A stretch of DNA of 64,000 bases from DASQMT01 sp963827335 (GCA_963827335.1 CAWHAP010000015.1:1005123-1069122), one strand, 5' to 3'. Shown: positions 8,180 through 15,426, numbered from the stretch's first letter. Translations and numbers: made by a program. The notes: generated from the sequence alone by a model not told the origin.

Positions 8180-8464
8180 TCAGTCCGTCTCGTGCGGATC
8201 GGGCGGCGGCATCTCGCTGTCGCCCGCCGCGTCGTCCCCGCCGCCGTCCGGCCCCTTCGCCGGGTAGGCGGTCTCCGGGTGCCGCCCGCCCTCCTCCGCG
8301 CGGTCGGGGTCGCCCGCGGCGCCCGGGACGGCGGGATCCTGCTTCTTCGCCTCCCAGTCCTTGCGCGCGTCGTCGATGTGCTCGCCGACCCGCGCGGAGC
8401 GCTCTTCCATGTCGGCCAGCTCGCGCTCGGCCGCGGCCGCCGTGTCCTCGTGATCCTCGGTCAT
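8180..8464 (-). CDS. Small acidic hydrophilic protein of unknown function
   Basis: 94 residues from ATG 8464, whose first bases overlap the stop of the preceding 64-residue gene (ATGA). The sequence is charged and disorder-prone: an N-terminal Glu/Asp/Ala-rich helix (MTEDHEDTAAAAERELADME...) with EERSARVGEHIDDARKDWEAKK, then a Gly/Pro/Asp-rich tail (PDGGGDDAAGDSEMPPPDP). Central segment resembles small actinobacterial helical proteins without assigned function. It is last in a short minus-strand run behind the CHAP hydrolase, which has a sigma-28 type promoter, so co-expression with flagella is inferred. Confidence 0.6.
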   Translation of the reverse strand: MTEDHEDTAAAAERELADMEERSARVGEHIDDARKDWEAKKQDPAVPGAAGDPDRAEEGGRHPETAYPAKGPDGGGDDAAGDSEMPPPDPHETD

Positions 8465-8655
8465 GCGTCGGGGTCTACCCGTTCCTCGGACTCCGCGCGC
8501 TCGTCGAGCTTGTCCTTGAGGTACGCGGCCCGCTCGGCGCGGCGCTCGTGCTGGCGCTCCTCGGCCGATTCGTCCGCCGAGGCGGCCTGGTCGCGCTCGG
8601 CGCGCTCGCGCCGGATCTGCTCGAGGCGCAGCTCCTCCGTCTCCGGGTCGGGCAC
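8461..8655 (-). CDS. Small highly charged helical protein of unknown function
   Basis: 64 residues from ATG 8655. Almost the whole protein is a charged alpha-helix or coiled coil (EELRLEQIRRERAERDQAA, AEERQHERRAERAAYLKDKL). It has no signal peptide and no membrane segment. It begins 28 nt after the CHAP gene stop and overlaps the next small gene by four bases, which argues that it is a real translated gene. No function can be assigned. Confidence 0.6.
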   Translation of the reverse strand: MPDPETEELRLEQIRRERAERDQAASADESAEERQHERRAERAAYLKDKLDERAESEERVDPDA

Positions 8656-8682
8656 CCCTGGAAGGTACCGCGCGGGGGCGGC

Positions 8683-9306
8683 TCAGCCCAGCCGGACGTA
8701 GCCGATCGCGCCGCCGCCCGACGCGTCGTGCGTGCGGCGGGAGACCTGATCGGAGGAGTTGCCCTCGATCGTCTGGACCCGGCCGTCGGGCAGGACCGAC
8801 TCGACGATGCCGATGTGCTCGTCCCACACGATCAGGTCGCCGGGCTGCGGCGTCGCGCCGGCGGCGGGGATCGCCTTCCCGGTGCGCTGGGCCCAGGCGT
8901 AGACGTCGTCCACGCGGCCGAAGCCCTGGCCCTGGTCGCCGAGCGGGACGCCCGCCTCGCGCGCGGCCCACGACGTGAAGTACGCGCACCACGGGCCGAC
9001 GCCGCTGCCCGCGGTCGCCTGCCGGTACTGGGCGATGCGGGGGGAGTCGTTGGAGCCGGGCGGCTGCTCGGCGACGCCGACCTCGGGACGGATCAGGTTC
9101 AGGATCGCCTGGCCGGCGGGCGTGCCGGCGGGGGAGGCCTGGGCAGTCGCCGGCAGCGGCGCGGCGGCCATGCCGGTGCCGAGCCCGGCCGTGGCGCTCT
9201 GCAGCGCGCCGCTGAACTGGGTGCTCGCCGGCGCGGTCTTCGCCGCGGGCGGGGCGAGCACGGAGTTCAGCTCCGCGATGCGGGCCATGGCGATCTCGAG
9301 CGACAT
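8683..9306 (-). CDS. CHAP-domain peptidoglycan hydrolase, flagellum-associated
   Basis: 207 residues from ATG 9306; GTG 9309 directly before it could also serve. The N-terminus MSLEIAMARIAELNSVLAP is followed by an Ala/Thr/Pro linker to about residue 80. A CHAP domain then shows the catalytic Cys in GPWCAYFTSW (about residue 107) and the His in DEHIGIVES (about 161), with QTIEGNSSD near the end. There is no signal peptide, unusual for a wall hydrolase, so export by the flagellar type III apparatus is plausible. The first 40 residues resemble the N-terminus of the transglycosylase at 28849-29499. A sigma-28 type promoter sits immediately upstream. It may cut the wall for rod or hook passage. 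Confidence 0.85.
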   Translation of the reverse strand: MSLEIAMARIAELNSVLAPPAAKTAPASTQFSGALQSATAGLGTGMAAAPLPATAQASPAGTPAGQAILNLIRPEVGVAEQPPGSNDSPRIAQYRQATAGSGVGPWCAYFTSWAAREAGVPLGDQGQGFGRVDDVYAWAQRTGKAIPAAGATPQPGDLIVWDEHIGIVESVLPDGRVQTIEGNSSDQVSRRTHDASGGGAIGYVRLG

Positions 9307-9315
9307 CACCCACGC

Positions 9316-9342
9316 TCATCGGTGCCGGCGGCCGCGACTTGA
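9316..9342 (-). promoter_or_regulatory. Sigma-28 type promoter of the CHAP hydrolase gene
   Basis: On the reverse strand TCAAG, 14 nt, ACCGATGA. The -10 like box ends six bases before the GTG at 9309, so the transcript would begin at or next to the start codon. Confidence 0.7.
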
Positions 9343-9368
9343 GCGCGGGGTATGCTCGCGGACGCCTC

Positions 9369-11423
9369 ATGCGCCTGACGGACTTCGCGCTCGACGCTGC
9401 CACCGGGATCCGCCTGCCGGCGAGCGCGGGCGTGCCGGCGGGGTACCTCGACGGCGCCGAGCGCGAGCTGGCCGCGGCGCTGCCGGCGATCGGCGACCGC
9501 AGCACGGGCTCGCCCGAGCTCGAGGCGCTCGTCCACGACTGGCCGACGCTCTACCACCTCACGCCCTACCGGGCGACCATCTTCGACTGCCTCGGCTTCA
9601 CGCGCGCGGGTACGGCGCGCGTGCTCGAGCTCGGCGCGGGCTGCGGCGCGATCACGCGCTGGCTCGGCGAGCACTGCGGCGAGGTGCACGCGATCGAGGG
9701 CGACCTCGCGCGCGCCCGCGTCGCGCGGCTGCGCTGCGCCGACCAGGACGGCGTGCACGTCTACGCCGCCAACTACTCCGCGCTCGACGAGCGTGCGGCG
9801 TTCGACGTGGTGACGCTGATCGGCGTGCTCGAGTACGGCCACCTGTACCACCCCGACCACCGCGGCGACCCCGCGGCCGCGGCGCTCGCCAACCTGCGGA
9901 TCGCGCGGCAGGCGCTGCGCGACGACGGCGTGCTCGTGCTGGCGATCGAGAACGCGCTCGGCCTGAAGTACCTCAACGGCGCGCGCGAGGACCACTCGGG
10001 GCGGCTGTACGACTCGATCCAGGGCTACCCCGATCCCACCGTGCCGGCCACGTTCCCCCAGCGCGAGCTGGCCGGCCTCCTCGACGCCGCCGGCTTCGCC
10101 GTGAGCCGCTGGTACGTCGCCCACCCGGACTACAAGCTGGCCACGACGATCGTCGACGACGCGGCCACCGCGGACGACCCGTACGTGCACAACTGGCTCG
10201 ACGCTCCGGCGCCGGACCGCGGCGCCGCGCGCGGGCCGCTGCTGTTCAACGAGCGGCTCGCGCAGCGCGCCATGACGCGCGCCGGCCTCACGCTCGCCCA
10301 CGCCAACTCGTTCCTCGTGGCCGCGTTCCCGGCGGATCCCGGCGCGTCCGCGCGCCGGCTCGGGCTCGAGCTCGACTGGGGCGCACGGCACTACTCGCTC
10401 GGGCGCCGCGCCTGCTTCCGCAAGCGCGCGACGCTGCGCGACGGCACCGTCCTGCACGAGCCGGCCCCGTTCGGGCCGGCCGGCCGCGACGCCGCGCAGG
10501 ACGAGGTGCGCGCGCACGCCGGGATGCGCCAGGCGCTCGGCCCCGAGCCCTACGCGCGCGGCGACCTGCTCGTCCACGCCGTGCTCGAGGCCGTGGCGGC
10601 CGAGGGGGCCGGCCCGCGGTTCGCCGCGCACGTGGCCGCCCTGCGCGCGTGGCTCGCCGAGCGCTACGGGCTGCCGGGGGGCGAGGGCGAGCCGCAGCTG
10701 CTGCGCCCGGAGGCGTGGGACGCGACGTGGTGGAACGTCGTGGTGGACGCCGCCGACGGCAGCTGGCAGGTCGTCGACGAGGAATGGTCGTTCGACTTCC
10801 CGCTGCCCGCCGACTACGTGACCTGGCGCTGCCTGCACCACTTCGCGCTGCGCCACAAGCTGCACCTGCCGCTGCCCGAGCGGGAGGAGGACGCGCACGC
10901 GCTCGCCGACCGCTGGCTCACGGCGGCCGCCGGCCCGCTGGCCCCGGAGGTGCTGGCCGGCTTCGCCGAGCTCGACAGCTTCCTCGGCCGCTGCGCCGCG
11001 CCCGGACCGCTGCCCGAGCCGCCCGAGCTGCACGCGACGCTCACCGCGCTGCGGGCGGCGCCGGTGCGGATCGTGCTCGCCGACGCCGAGGAGCTGGCCG
11101 CCGACGGGGACCTGCTCGCCGCGTTCCTCGACCGCTTCGGCGCCGCCGACCCCGTACGGCTCGTGCTGCTCGCGCCCGCCGGGGAGGAGGACGCGCTGGC
11201 CGGCGCGCTCGGCTCGGGGCCGGCCGGCCCGGGGCTCGCGGCCGACGGCGCGGCCGACGTCGTGCTCACCTCCGCGCCCGACGGCGGGGCCGGCTGGACC
11301 GCGCTGGCCGGGGACGCGCACGCGCTGCTCTCGGCGCGGCCGGCGCGCGCGGAGCTGGCGGCGCTGCCGCGCTACGCGGCGGACGCGCTCGACGCCCTGG
11401 CGGCGAGCGTCGCGTCGCCGTAG
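9369..11423 (+). CDS. SAM-dependent methyltransferase fused to a kinase-like C-terminal half
   Basis: 684 residues from ATG 9369 (an in-frame TTG lies at 9339). Residues about 60-230 form a class I methyltransferase domain with motif I VLELGAGCGAITRWLGE (near 84) and acidic motif II HAIEGD. Further on, the segment DATWWNVVVD...WQVVDEEWSF near 450-472 has the D-x4-N and D-x-E-W spacing of the catalytic loop of aminoglycoside-phosphotransferase-like kinases. A basic strand RRACFRKRATLRDG precedes it. This resembles the methyltransferase-kinase layout of WbdD, which caps O-antigen chains, but similarity is by architecture only. It is divergent from the CHAP gene and convergent with two glycosyltransferases. 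Modification of a flagellin glycan is a reasonable guess. Confidence 0.7.
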   Translation: MRLTDFALDAATGIRLPASAGVPAGYLDGAERELAAALPAIGDRSTGSPELEALVHDWPTLYHLTPYRATIFDCLGFTRAGTARVLELGAGCGAITRWLGEHCGEVHAIEGDLARARVARLRCADQDGVHVYAANYSALDERAAFDVVTLIGVLEYGHLYHPDHRGDPAAAALANLRIARQALRDDGVLVLAIENALGLKYLNGAREDHSGRLYDSIQGYPDPTVPATFPQRELAGLLDAAGFAVSRWYVAHPDYKLATTIVDDAATADDPYVHNWLDAPAPDRGAARGPLLFNERLAQRAMTRAGLTLAHANSFLVAAFPADPGASARRLGLELDWGARHYSLGRRACFRKRATLRDGTVLHEPAPFGPAGRDAAQDEVRAHAGMRQALGPEPYARGDLLVHAVLEAVAAEGAGPRFAAHVAALRAWLAERYGLPGGEGEPQLLRPEAWDATWWNVVVDAADGSWQVVDEEWSFDFPLPADYVTWRCLHHFALRHKLHLPLPEREEDAHALADRWLTAAAGPLAPEVLAGFAELDSFLGRCAAPGPLPEPPELHATLTALRAAPVRIVLADAEELAADGDLLAAFLDRFGAADPVRLVLLAPAGEEDALAGALGSGPAGPGLAADGAADVVLTSAPDGGAGWTALAGDAHALLSARPARAELAALPRYAADALDALAASVASP

Positions 11424-12451
11424 GCCGCCTCGCACAGCGCCGCGCGCCAGGCCTCGGCGGCGACCTCGATGCGGCGCGTCCCGCGCACGACGTCCTGCGC
11501 GGCCGCGCCGACCCGGGCGCGCAGCCCGGCGTCGTCCACGAGCGCGAGCAGGGCGGCCCGCGCCTCGGCGGGCGTGGCGGCGTGGAAGCCGGTCACGCCG
11601 TGCTCCACGTCGGGATAGACGACCGGATCGGCGACGACGGGGATGCCGAGCGCGGAGGCCTCGAGCCAGCGCAGGTCGCTCTTGGCGCGGAAGAAGTTCG
11701 AGGCGCCGGCGGGGGCGATCGCGACGTCGAAGTTCGCCATCGCGGCCGGGTAGGTCTCGAGCAGGCCGAACGGGATCGAGAGGCAGCGCTCGGCCCCGAA
11801 CTCCGCGGCGAGCTCGTCCGCGTAGCGGGGCCCGATCGACACGAAGCGGGTCGCGGGACGGGCGCGCAGCACGTCGCGGACCGCGGGCAGCCAGGCGCCG
11901 ACCGCCCGCTCGTGCCCCGCGGCCCCGGCCCAGCCGATCGCGACGTGGTCGCGGACGGGGCGCGTGACGGCGTAGCGCGGGAGGTCGAGGCCGTTGCGGC
12001 ACACCCACGTGCGGGGCGTGGCCCCGGCGTAGCGGCGCGCGAGGAAGGGCGTGGAGCAGATGACGCCGTCGCACACGCCCATGGCGAGCTGCGCGCCGCG
12101 CACCCAGTCGCGGTCGATCAGCGTGCGCGCCTGGTGGTCGAGCGCCTTGCGGACGGACTCCAGGTCGTCGTCGATCTCGTAGAGGACGGTCACGCCGTCC
12201 GCCTGCAGGCGGCGGATGCGCTCGACCCAGGCCGCGCCCCGCACCTGCTGGAGCACGACGACGTCGTAGCCGCCGAGGTCGTCGACGTGGCGCACGCGGC
12301 CGGTGTCGCCGGTGACGAAGCGCAGGTCGGGCAGCTCGCCGCGCACGCCGACCCAGTCGACGCCGAGCGCCATCGCGGGCAGCGCCGCGCGGTACCAGGC
12401 GACGGCGGACGTGCCGACGCCGACGAAGAGCGTGCGCGGGAGCGGGGTCAC
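11372..12451 (-). CDS. Glycosyltransferase, GT-B fold (group 1 family)
   Basis: 359 residues from GTG 12451, which overlaps the stop of the upstream family 2 transferase (GTGA). An N-terminal acceptor half (FVGVGTSAVAWYR, VLYEIDDDL) is followed by the donor half with RTWVCRNGLDLPRY, IGWAGAAGHERAV and the C-terminal FRAKSDLRWLEASALGIPVVAD segment typical of nucleotide-sugar-binding GT-B proteins. The E-x7-E motif is represented by EASALGIPV. Its 3' end overlaps the convergent methyltransferase gene by 52 nt. Located after flagellin and read from a sigma-28 promoter, it probably extends the flagellin glycan. Confidence 0.85.
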   Translation of the reverse strand: MTPLPRTLFVGVGTSAVAWYRAALPAMALGVDWVGVRGELPDLRFVTGDTGRVRHVDDLGGYDVVVLQQVRGAAWVERIRRLQADGVTVLYEIDDDLESVRKALDHQARTLIDRDWVRGAQLAMGVCDGVICSTPFLARRYAGATPRTWVCRNGLDLPRYAVTRPVRDHVAIGWAGAAGHERAVGAWLPAVRDVLRARPATRFVSIGPRYADELAAEFGAERCLSIPFGLLETYPAAMANFDVAIAPAGASNFFRAKSDLRWLEASALGIPVVADPVVYPDVEHGVTGFHAATPAEARAALLALVDDAGLRARVGAAAQDVVRGTRRIEVAAEAWRAALCEAAYGDATLAARASSASAA

Positions 12452-13242
12452 AGGGCCTCGGGGATGAAGACGGACAGGTCGGTGGTGCCGTACTTCTCGG
12501 CCAGGCGCAGGCTCGACTGCCGCTGCATCTCCTCGATGCGCGCGTTGGCGTTGCCGCGGAAGAGGCTCTCGTGATGGACGGCGACCGCGGCGGGCTCGTA
12601 GATGCACGCCTCGCCGGCGGCGAACACGCGCAGGCAGTAGTCGACGTCCTCGAAGCCGAGCCCGAACGACTCGTCGTAGAGCCCGACCTGCACGAGCGTC
12701 TCGTGGCGGATGAGCTGGAGCGCGCCCGTCACCGGGCAGGCGCACGGCACGAGCGCCTCGGGCAGGTCGGCCGGGCCGTGCAGGAAGCGGTGCTGGAACC
12801 CGCGGCCGAGGCGCGAGACGTAGACGCCCGCGTGCTGGAGCAGGCCGTTCGGGAACAGCAGCCGGGCGCCGACGACGGCAGCCGGGCGGCCGAGGTGGTC
12901 CGTGCGCGCCTGCATGACCTCGAGCCAGCCCGCATGGGTGAACTCGATGTCGGCGTTCACGAGCACCGCGTCTGCGCCCGACGCCCGTGCGACCTCGAGG
13001 CCGACGTTGACCGTGGCGGCGAAGCCGGAGTTCTCGTCCTTGCGCACGAAGGCCATGCCGAGCTGCTCGGCGGCGACGCCGGCCATCTCCGCCAGCGCAG
13101 GGTCCGGGCTGTGGTCGTCGACCACGAGCACCTGCGTGCCGGGCGCGGAGGCCTGGAGCGAGACGAGGCACGCGAGCAGCACGTCGAGCTCTCGCTGTGC
13201 GCGCAGGTACGTGGGCACGATCGCCAGCGCGGGAACGGACAC
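12448..13242 (-). CDS. Glycosyltransferase family 2
   Basis: 264 residues from GTG 13242. The GT-A fold is clear: AIVPTYLRAQRELD, VLVVDDHSPDP, NSGFAATVNVGLEVAR, the D-x-D-like VNADIEF, and FGLGFEDVDYCLRVFAAG with the conserved E-D near the base, ending in VAVHHESLF. It transfers an activated sugar, probably rhamnose-like by resemblance to the FEDVDYCLR group, though the sugar cannot be proven. The GTG is chosen because a consensus sigma-28 promoter ends seven bases before it, predicting a leaderless mRNA. It follows flagellin beyond a hairpin and is coupled to the next transferase. Confidence 0.88.
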   Translation of the reverse strand: MSVPALAIVPTYLRAQRELDVLLACLVSLQASAPGTQVLVVDDHSPDPALAEMAGVAAEQLGMAFVRKDENSGFAATVNVGLEVARASGADAVLVNADIEFTHAGWLEVMQARTDHLGRPAAVVGARLLFPNGLLQHAGVYVSRLGRGFQHRFLHGPADLPEALVPCACPVTGALQLIRHETLVQVGLYDESFGLGFEDVDYCLRVFAAGEACIYEPAAVAVHHESLFRGNANARIEEMQRQSSLRLAEKYGTTDLSVFIPEAL

Positions 13243-13249
13243 GCCCGGA

Positions 13250-13276
13250 TGATCGGCCGCCCCGACCCGACCTTTA
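13250..13276 (-). promoter_or_regulatory. Sigma-28 type promoter of the glycosyltransferase pair
   Basis: On the reverse strand TAAAG, 14 nt, GCCGATCA: a full match to the consensus. The -10 box ends seven bases before GTG 13242, so the mRNA should be leaderless. It ties the two transferases to the flagellar regulon. Confidence 0.75.
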
Positions 13277-13285
13277 ACGCGCTCA

Positions 13286-13307
13286 GGCGGCCTCATGCGA
13301 GGCCGCC
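13286..13307 (-). terminator. Hairpin after flagellin gene
   Basis: GGCGGCCTC and GAGGCCGCC form a perfect 9-bp stem with a four-base loop, 42 nt past the flagellin stop. The following bases are only weakly T-rich, so termination may be partial or factor-dependent. It separates flagellin from the glycosyltransferase promoter. Confidence 0.6.
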
Positions 13308-13348
13308 CGATTGCGATCCGTCCCTCGGTGGAGGGGTATGTAGGTGGC

Positions 13349-14137
13349 CTAGCGGAGGAGCGACAGAACGCCCTGCGGGGCCTGGTTGGCCTGCGCGAGC
13401 ATGCTCGTGCCGGCCTGCTGCAGGATCTGGAGCTTCGTGAAGTTGACCATCTCGCTGGCCATGTCCACGTCGCGGATCCGGCTCTCGGACGCCACCAGGT
13501 TCTCCTGGTAGGACGCGAGGTTGTTGAGGCGATGCTCGAGGCGGTTCTGGACCGCGCCGAGCGTGCCACGCGAGGTCGACACGTTCTTGATCGCCGTGTC
13601 GATGGCCGTGAGGCCGCCGGACGCGGTGACGTCGATCGTGCCGATGTCCGTGCTGAGCGTGACGCCCGTGGTCGAGACCTTCTCGCCGTCGGCGCCGACC
13701 ACGAAGTCGAAGGCGGTGCCCGTGAGGAGCGCCTTGCCGTTGAACTTGGTGTCCGTGCCGATGGCCGTGATCTCCGCCTTGAGCGCGGTGACCTCGGAGG
13801 TGATGGCGGTCTGGTCGTCGGACGAGAGGGTGCCGTTGTCGTACTGCACCTTCAGGTCACGGATGCGGCTCAGCATCGAGTGCACCTCGTTGAGGGCACC
13901 CTCCGCCGTCTGCACCAGCGAGACGCCGTCCTGCGCGTTGCGCTGAGCCTGAGCGAGGCCGCCGATCTGGGCGCGCATCTTCTCGGAGATGGCGAGGCCG
14001 GCAGCGTCATCCGCGGCGCGGTTGACACGGTAGCCGGACGACAGCTTCTCCATGGCCTTGGCGGCCTTGGACGAAGTGGCGGACAGCTGACGGTGAGCGT
14101 TGAACGCCTCAACGTTGTTCTGGATACGAAGGCCCAT
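13349..14137 (-). CDS. fliC: Flagellin (short, D0/D1-only type)
   Basis: 262 residues from ATG 14137 with AAGGAG nine bases upstream. The N-terminal D0/D1 region carries LSSGYRVNRAADDAAGLAISEKMRAQI and NAQDGVSLVQTAEGAL. The C-terminal half carries SRIRDVDMASEMVNFTKLQILQQAG and ends QGVLSLLR. The middle (about 140-180) is very short, so the outer D2/D3 domains are essentially absent. It polymerises into the filament after export. FliS, FliW, CsrA and two glycosyltransferases are encoded nearby. Its leader of about 70 nt holds a CsrA-like hairpin and it has its own sigma-28 promoter. Confidence 0.97.
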   Translation of the reverse strand: MGLRIQNNVEAFNAHRQLSATSSKAAKAMEKLSSGYRVNRAADDAAGLAISEKMRAQIGGLAQAQRNAQDGVSLVQTAEGALNEVHSMLSRIRDLKVQYDNGTLSSDDQTAITSEVTALKAEITAIGTDTKFNGKALLTGTAFDFVVGADGEKVSTTGVTLSTDIGTIDVTASGGLTAIDTAIKNVSTSRGTLGAVQNRLEHRLNNLASYQENLVASESRIRDVDMASEMVNFTKLQILQQAGTSMLAQANQAPQGVLSLLR

Positions 14138-14140
14138 GAG

Positions 14141-14159
14141 ATCATCTCTCCTTGATGAT
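14141..14159 (-). promoter_or_regulatory. Candidate CsrA-binding hairpin over flagellin Shine-Dalgarno
   Basis: On the reverse strand ATCATC and GATGAT pair to a six-base-pair stem. The seven-base loop AAGGAGA contains both the GGA core and the ribosome-binding site, ending four bases before the flagellin ATG. A GGA in a hairpin loop is the known CsrA target form. A second GGA lies further upstream in the leader (ATGGAG). Confidence 0.7.
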
Positions 14160-14213
14160 TTGTGTGATTACTGGGACCGGGGCGACTCCATGTCACCCCT
14201 CTTGCAAACGGAA

Positions 14214-14240
14214 TGATCGGCCGGTCGCGGGAGGACTTGA
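14214..14240 (-). promoter_or_regulatory. Sigma-28 type promoter of flagellin
   Basis: On the reverse strand TCAAG, 14 nt, GCCGATCA. The start codon is 76 nt beyond the -10 box, leaving a leader of about 70 nt. Confidence 0.8.
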
Positions 14241-14270
14241 GCGACGTTCCGCTGACGCGGACATCCGTCC

Positions 14271-14462
14271 TCAGACGCGGATGTCGAGGCCCCCGTCGCC
14301 GTCGCGCACAGGCGCCTCCGGCGCCGGCTCGCGACGCCGGCGGCGGCGGCGCTCGTCGCGCTCGCGGCGCTCCTGCTCGCGCTCCGCGCGCGAGAGCTGG
14401 ATGCGCTCCAGCGGAGCGAGGTCGGGCCGCGGGCCGACCGGGCGGATCGGATCGACGGCCAC
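14271..14462 (-). CDS. Small basic protein at end of export-gene operon, unknown function
   Basis: 63 residues from ATG 14462. A proline-containing N-terminus (AVDPIRPVGPRPDL) leads into LAPLERIQLSRAEREQ and a long Arg/Glu-rich helix, ending DGGLDIRV. It is separated from the 119-residue gene by three bases and is the last gene of the fliO-to-flhF run, just before the flagellin promoter. Its position suggests a motility role, but no family is recognised. Confidence 0.55.
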   Translation of the reverse strand: MAVDPIRPVGPRPDLAPLERIQLSRAEREQERRERDERRRRRRREPAPEAPVRDGDGGLDIRV

Positions 14463-14465
14463 GGG

Positions 14466-14825
14466 CTAGCCCTGGGCCACGCGGGTGTCGGCCGCGCGCT
14501 GCTCGGCGGCGGCGCGGCGGGCGGCGAGCCGCTCCCGCTGCGCCTCGCGATGCACGGCGATCTCCCCGAGCACGAGATGGCGCCAGAGCACGACGCCGGC
14601 TGCCCAGGCGAGGAACTGCGCGGCGATGCCGCCGACCAGGCCGCGCAGCACCGCGTCGAACGCCGGCACGCCGGCGCGCAGCGAGAGCAGGGTCACGACG
14701 ATCAGGCCGATCATGCCGGCGCGGCCGCGCCAGCGGCGGATGCTGGCCTGGGCGCGCGGGTGCGCGACGACGGAGACCTTCCCGTCCTCGCCGGCCGCCT
14801 CGGGCTTGTCCTTCTTCTTCGCCAT
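14466..14825 (-). CDS. Small protein with two membrane segments, unknown function, in flagellar operon
   Basis: 119 residues from ATG 14825, one base after the PilZ gene. A Lys-rich N-terminus (AKKKDKPEAAGEDG) precedes two hydrophobic segments at roughly residues 37-53 (GMIGLIVVTLLSLRAGVPA) and 62-82 (LVGGIAAQFLAWAAGVVLW). A basic helical tail rich in Arg and Ala follows. This hairpin membrane topology with a charged cytosolic tail could anchor a flagellar-pole or export component, but I do not recognise the family. Confidence 0.6.
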   Translation of the reverse strand: MAKKKDKPEAAGEDGKVSVVAHPRAQASIRRWRGRAGMIGLIVVTLLSLRAGVPAFDAVLRGLVGGIAAQFLAWAAGVVLWRHLVLGEIAVHREAQRERLAARRAAAEQRAADTRVAQG

Positions 14826-14826
14826 C

Positions 14827-15426
14827 TCAGCCGCCCTTCGCGATCCGCAGCTCGGCCCGCTGGCGCTCGGTGACGAAGCGCATCAGGCGGTTCTGGTCGA
14901 CGCGCGAGACGTCGGAGATGTGGATCCCCTTCTCGTCGCGGCCCCCTTCGCGCACGATCGTGCCGACGGCGAGGAGGGGGCCTCCGTCGTCGTCGATCTC
15001 GAGCGCGACCTCCACGGTGGTCCCGATCTCCAGGCCGAGCGGGTCCTTGACCAGCATGCCCGTCACGGACAGGTTGAGCGTGGTCGTCTCGGCGGTCTCG
15101 CCCTCCGTCGCGGTGAGGCGGGCGGGCACGACGGCCTGGACGCGGACGGTGTCGCGGCGCTGGATGACGTCGTGGCTCTCGCGGCGGACGGACAGCAGGT
15201 CGGGGTTCGCGGCGCTCCACGACGCGAACCCGGTGACGCGCTGGATGCCGCGCGCGGTCACGCACTCGACCCGCACGGGGCGGTCGAGCATGCGGTCGAT
15301 GCCGAGCGGGACCTTGGTCGCGAGCGCCAGCACGATGGCCTGCTCGTCCTCGGCCTCGACCACGGCGGGCAGCTCACCGGCGATGGCGACCTGGACCGTC
15401 ACGTAGCGCGACCGGAACGGGGTCAT
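14827..15426 (-). CDS. PilZ-domain protein (YcgR-like, c-di-GMP receptor)
   Basis: 199 residues from ATG 15426 sharing ATGA with flhF. The N-terminal half is a YcgR-N-like beta domain. The C-terminal half is PilZ with the c-di-GMP motif RRDTVRV near residue 89 (the R-x3-R form is RRDTVR) and LNLSVTGM near 119 for the D/N-x-S-x-x-G box. Such proteins bind cyclic di-GMP and slow the motor or alter switching by contacting MotA or FliG. Both motAB and fliG are in the same island. No diguanylate cyclase is in the window. Confidence 0.85.
   Translation of the reverse strand: MTPFRSRYVTVQVAIAGELPAVVEAEDEQAIVLALATKVPLGIDRMLDRPVRVECVTARGIQRVTGFASWSAANPDLLSVRRESHDVIQRRDTVRVQAVVPARLTATEGETAETTTLNLSVTGMLVKDPLGLEIGTTVEVALEIDDDGGPLLAVGTIVREGGRDEKGIHISDVSRVDQNRLMRFVTERQRAELRIAKGG

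Noticed and set aside
8975..12574. Very long plus-strand open frame of about 1,200 codons across several genes
   Set aside because: It is Arg/Ala/Gly-rich without any domain and crosses real genes on both strands. It is a by-product of 74% GC. The same holds for the long frames at 1955-3991, 31807-33711 and 58133-62077.
14245..14290. ACATCCGT sequence near the flagellin promoter as a fourth copy of the three-hairpin motif
   Set aside because: Only the second hairpin tip matches. The loop GTCATCCGGA and the GCTTCGC tip are missing, and it overlaps a coding end.
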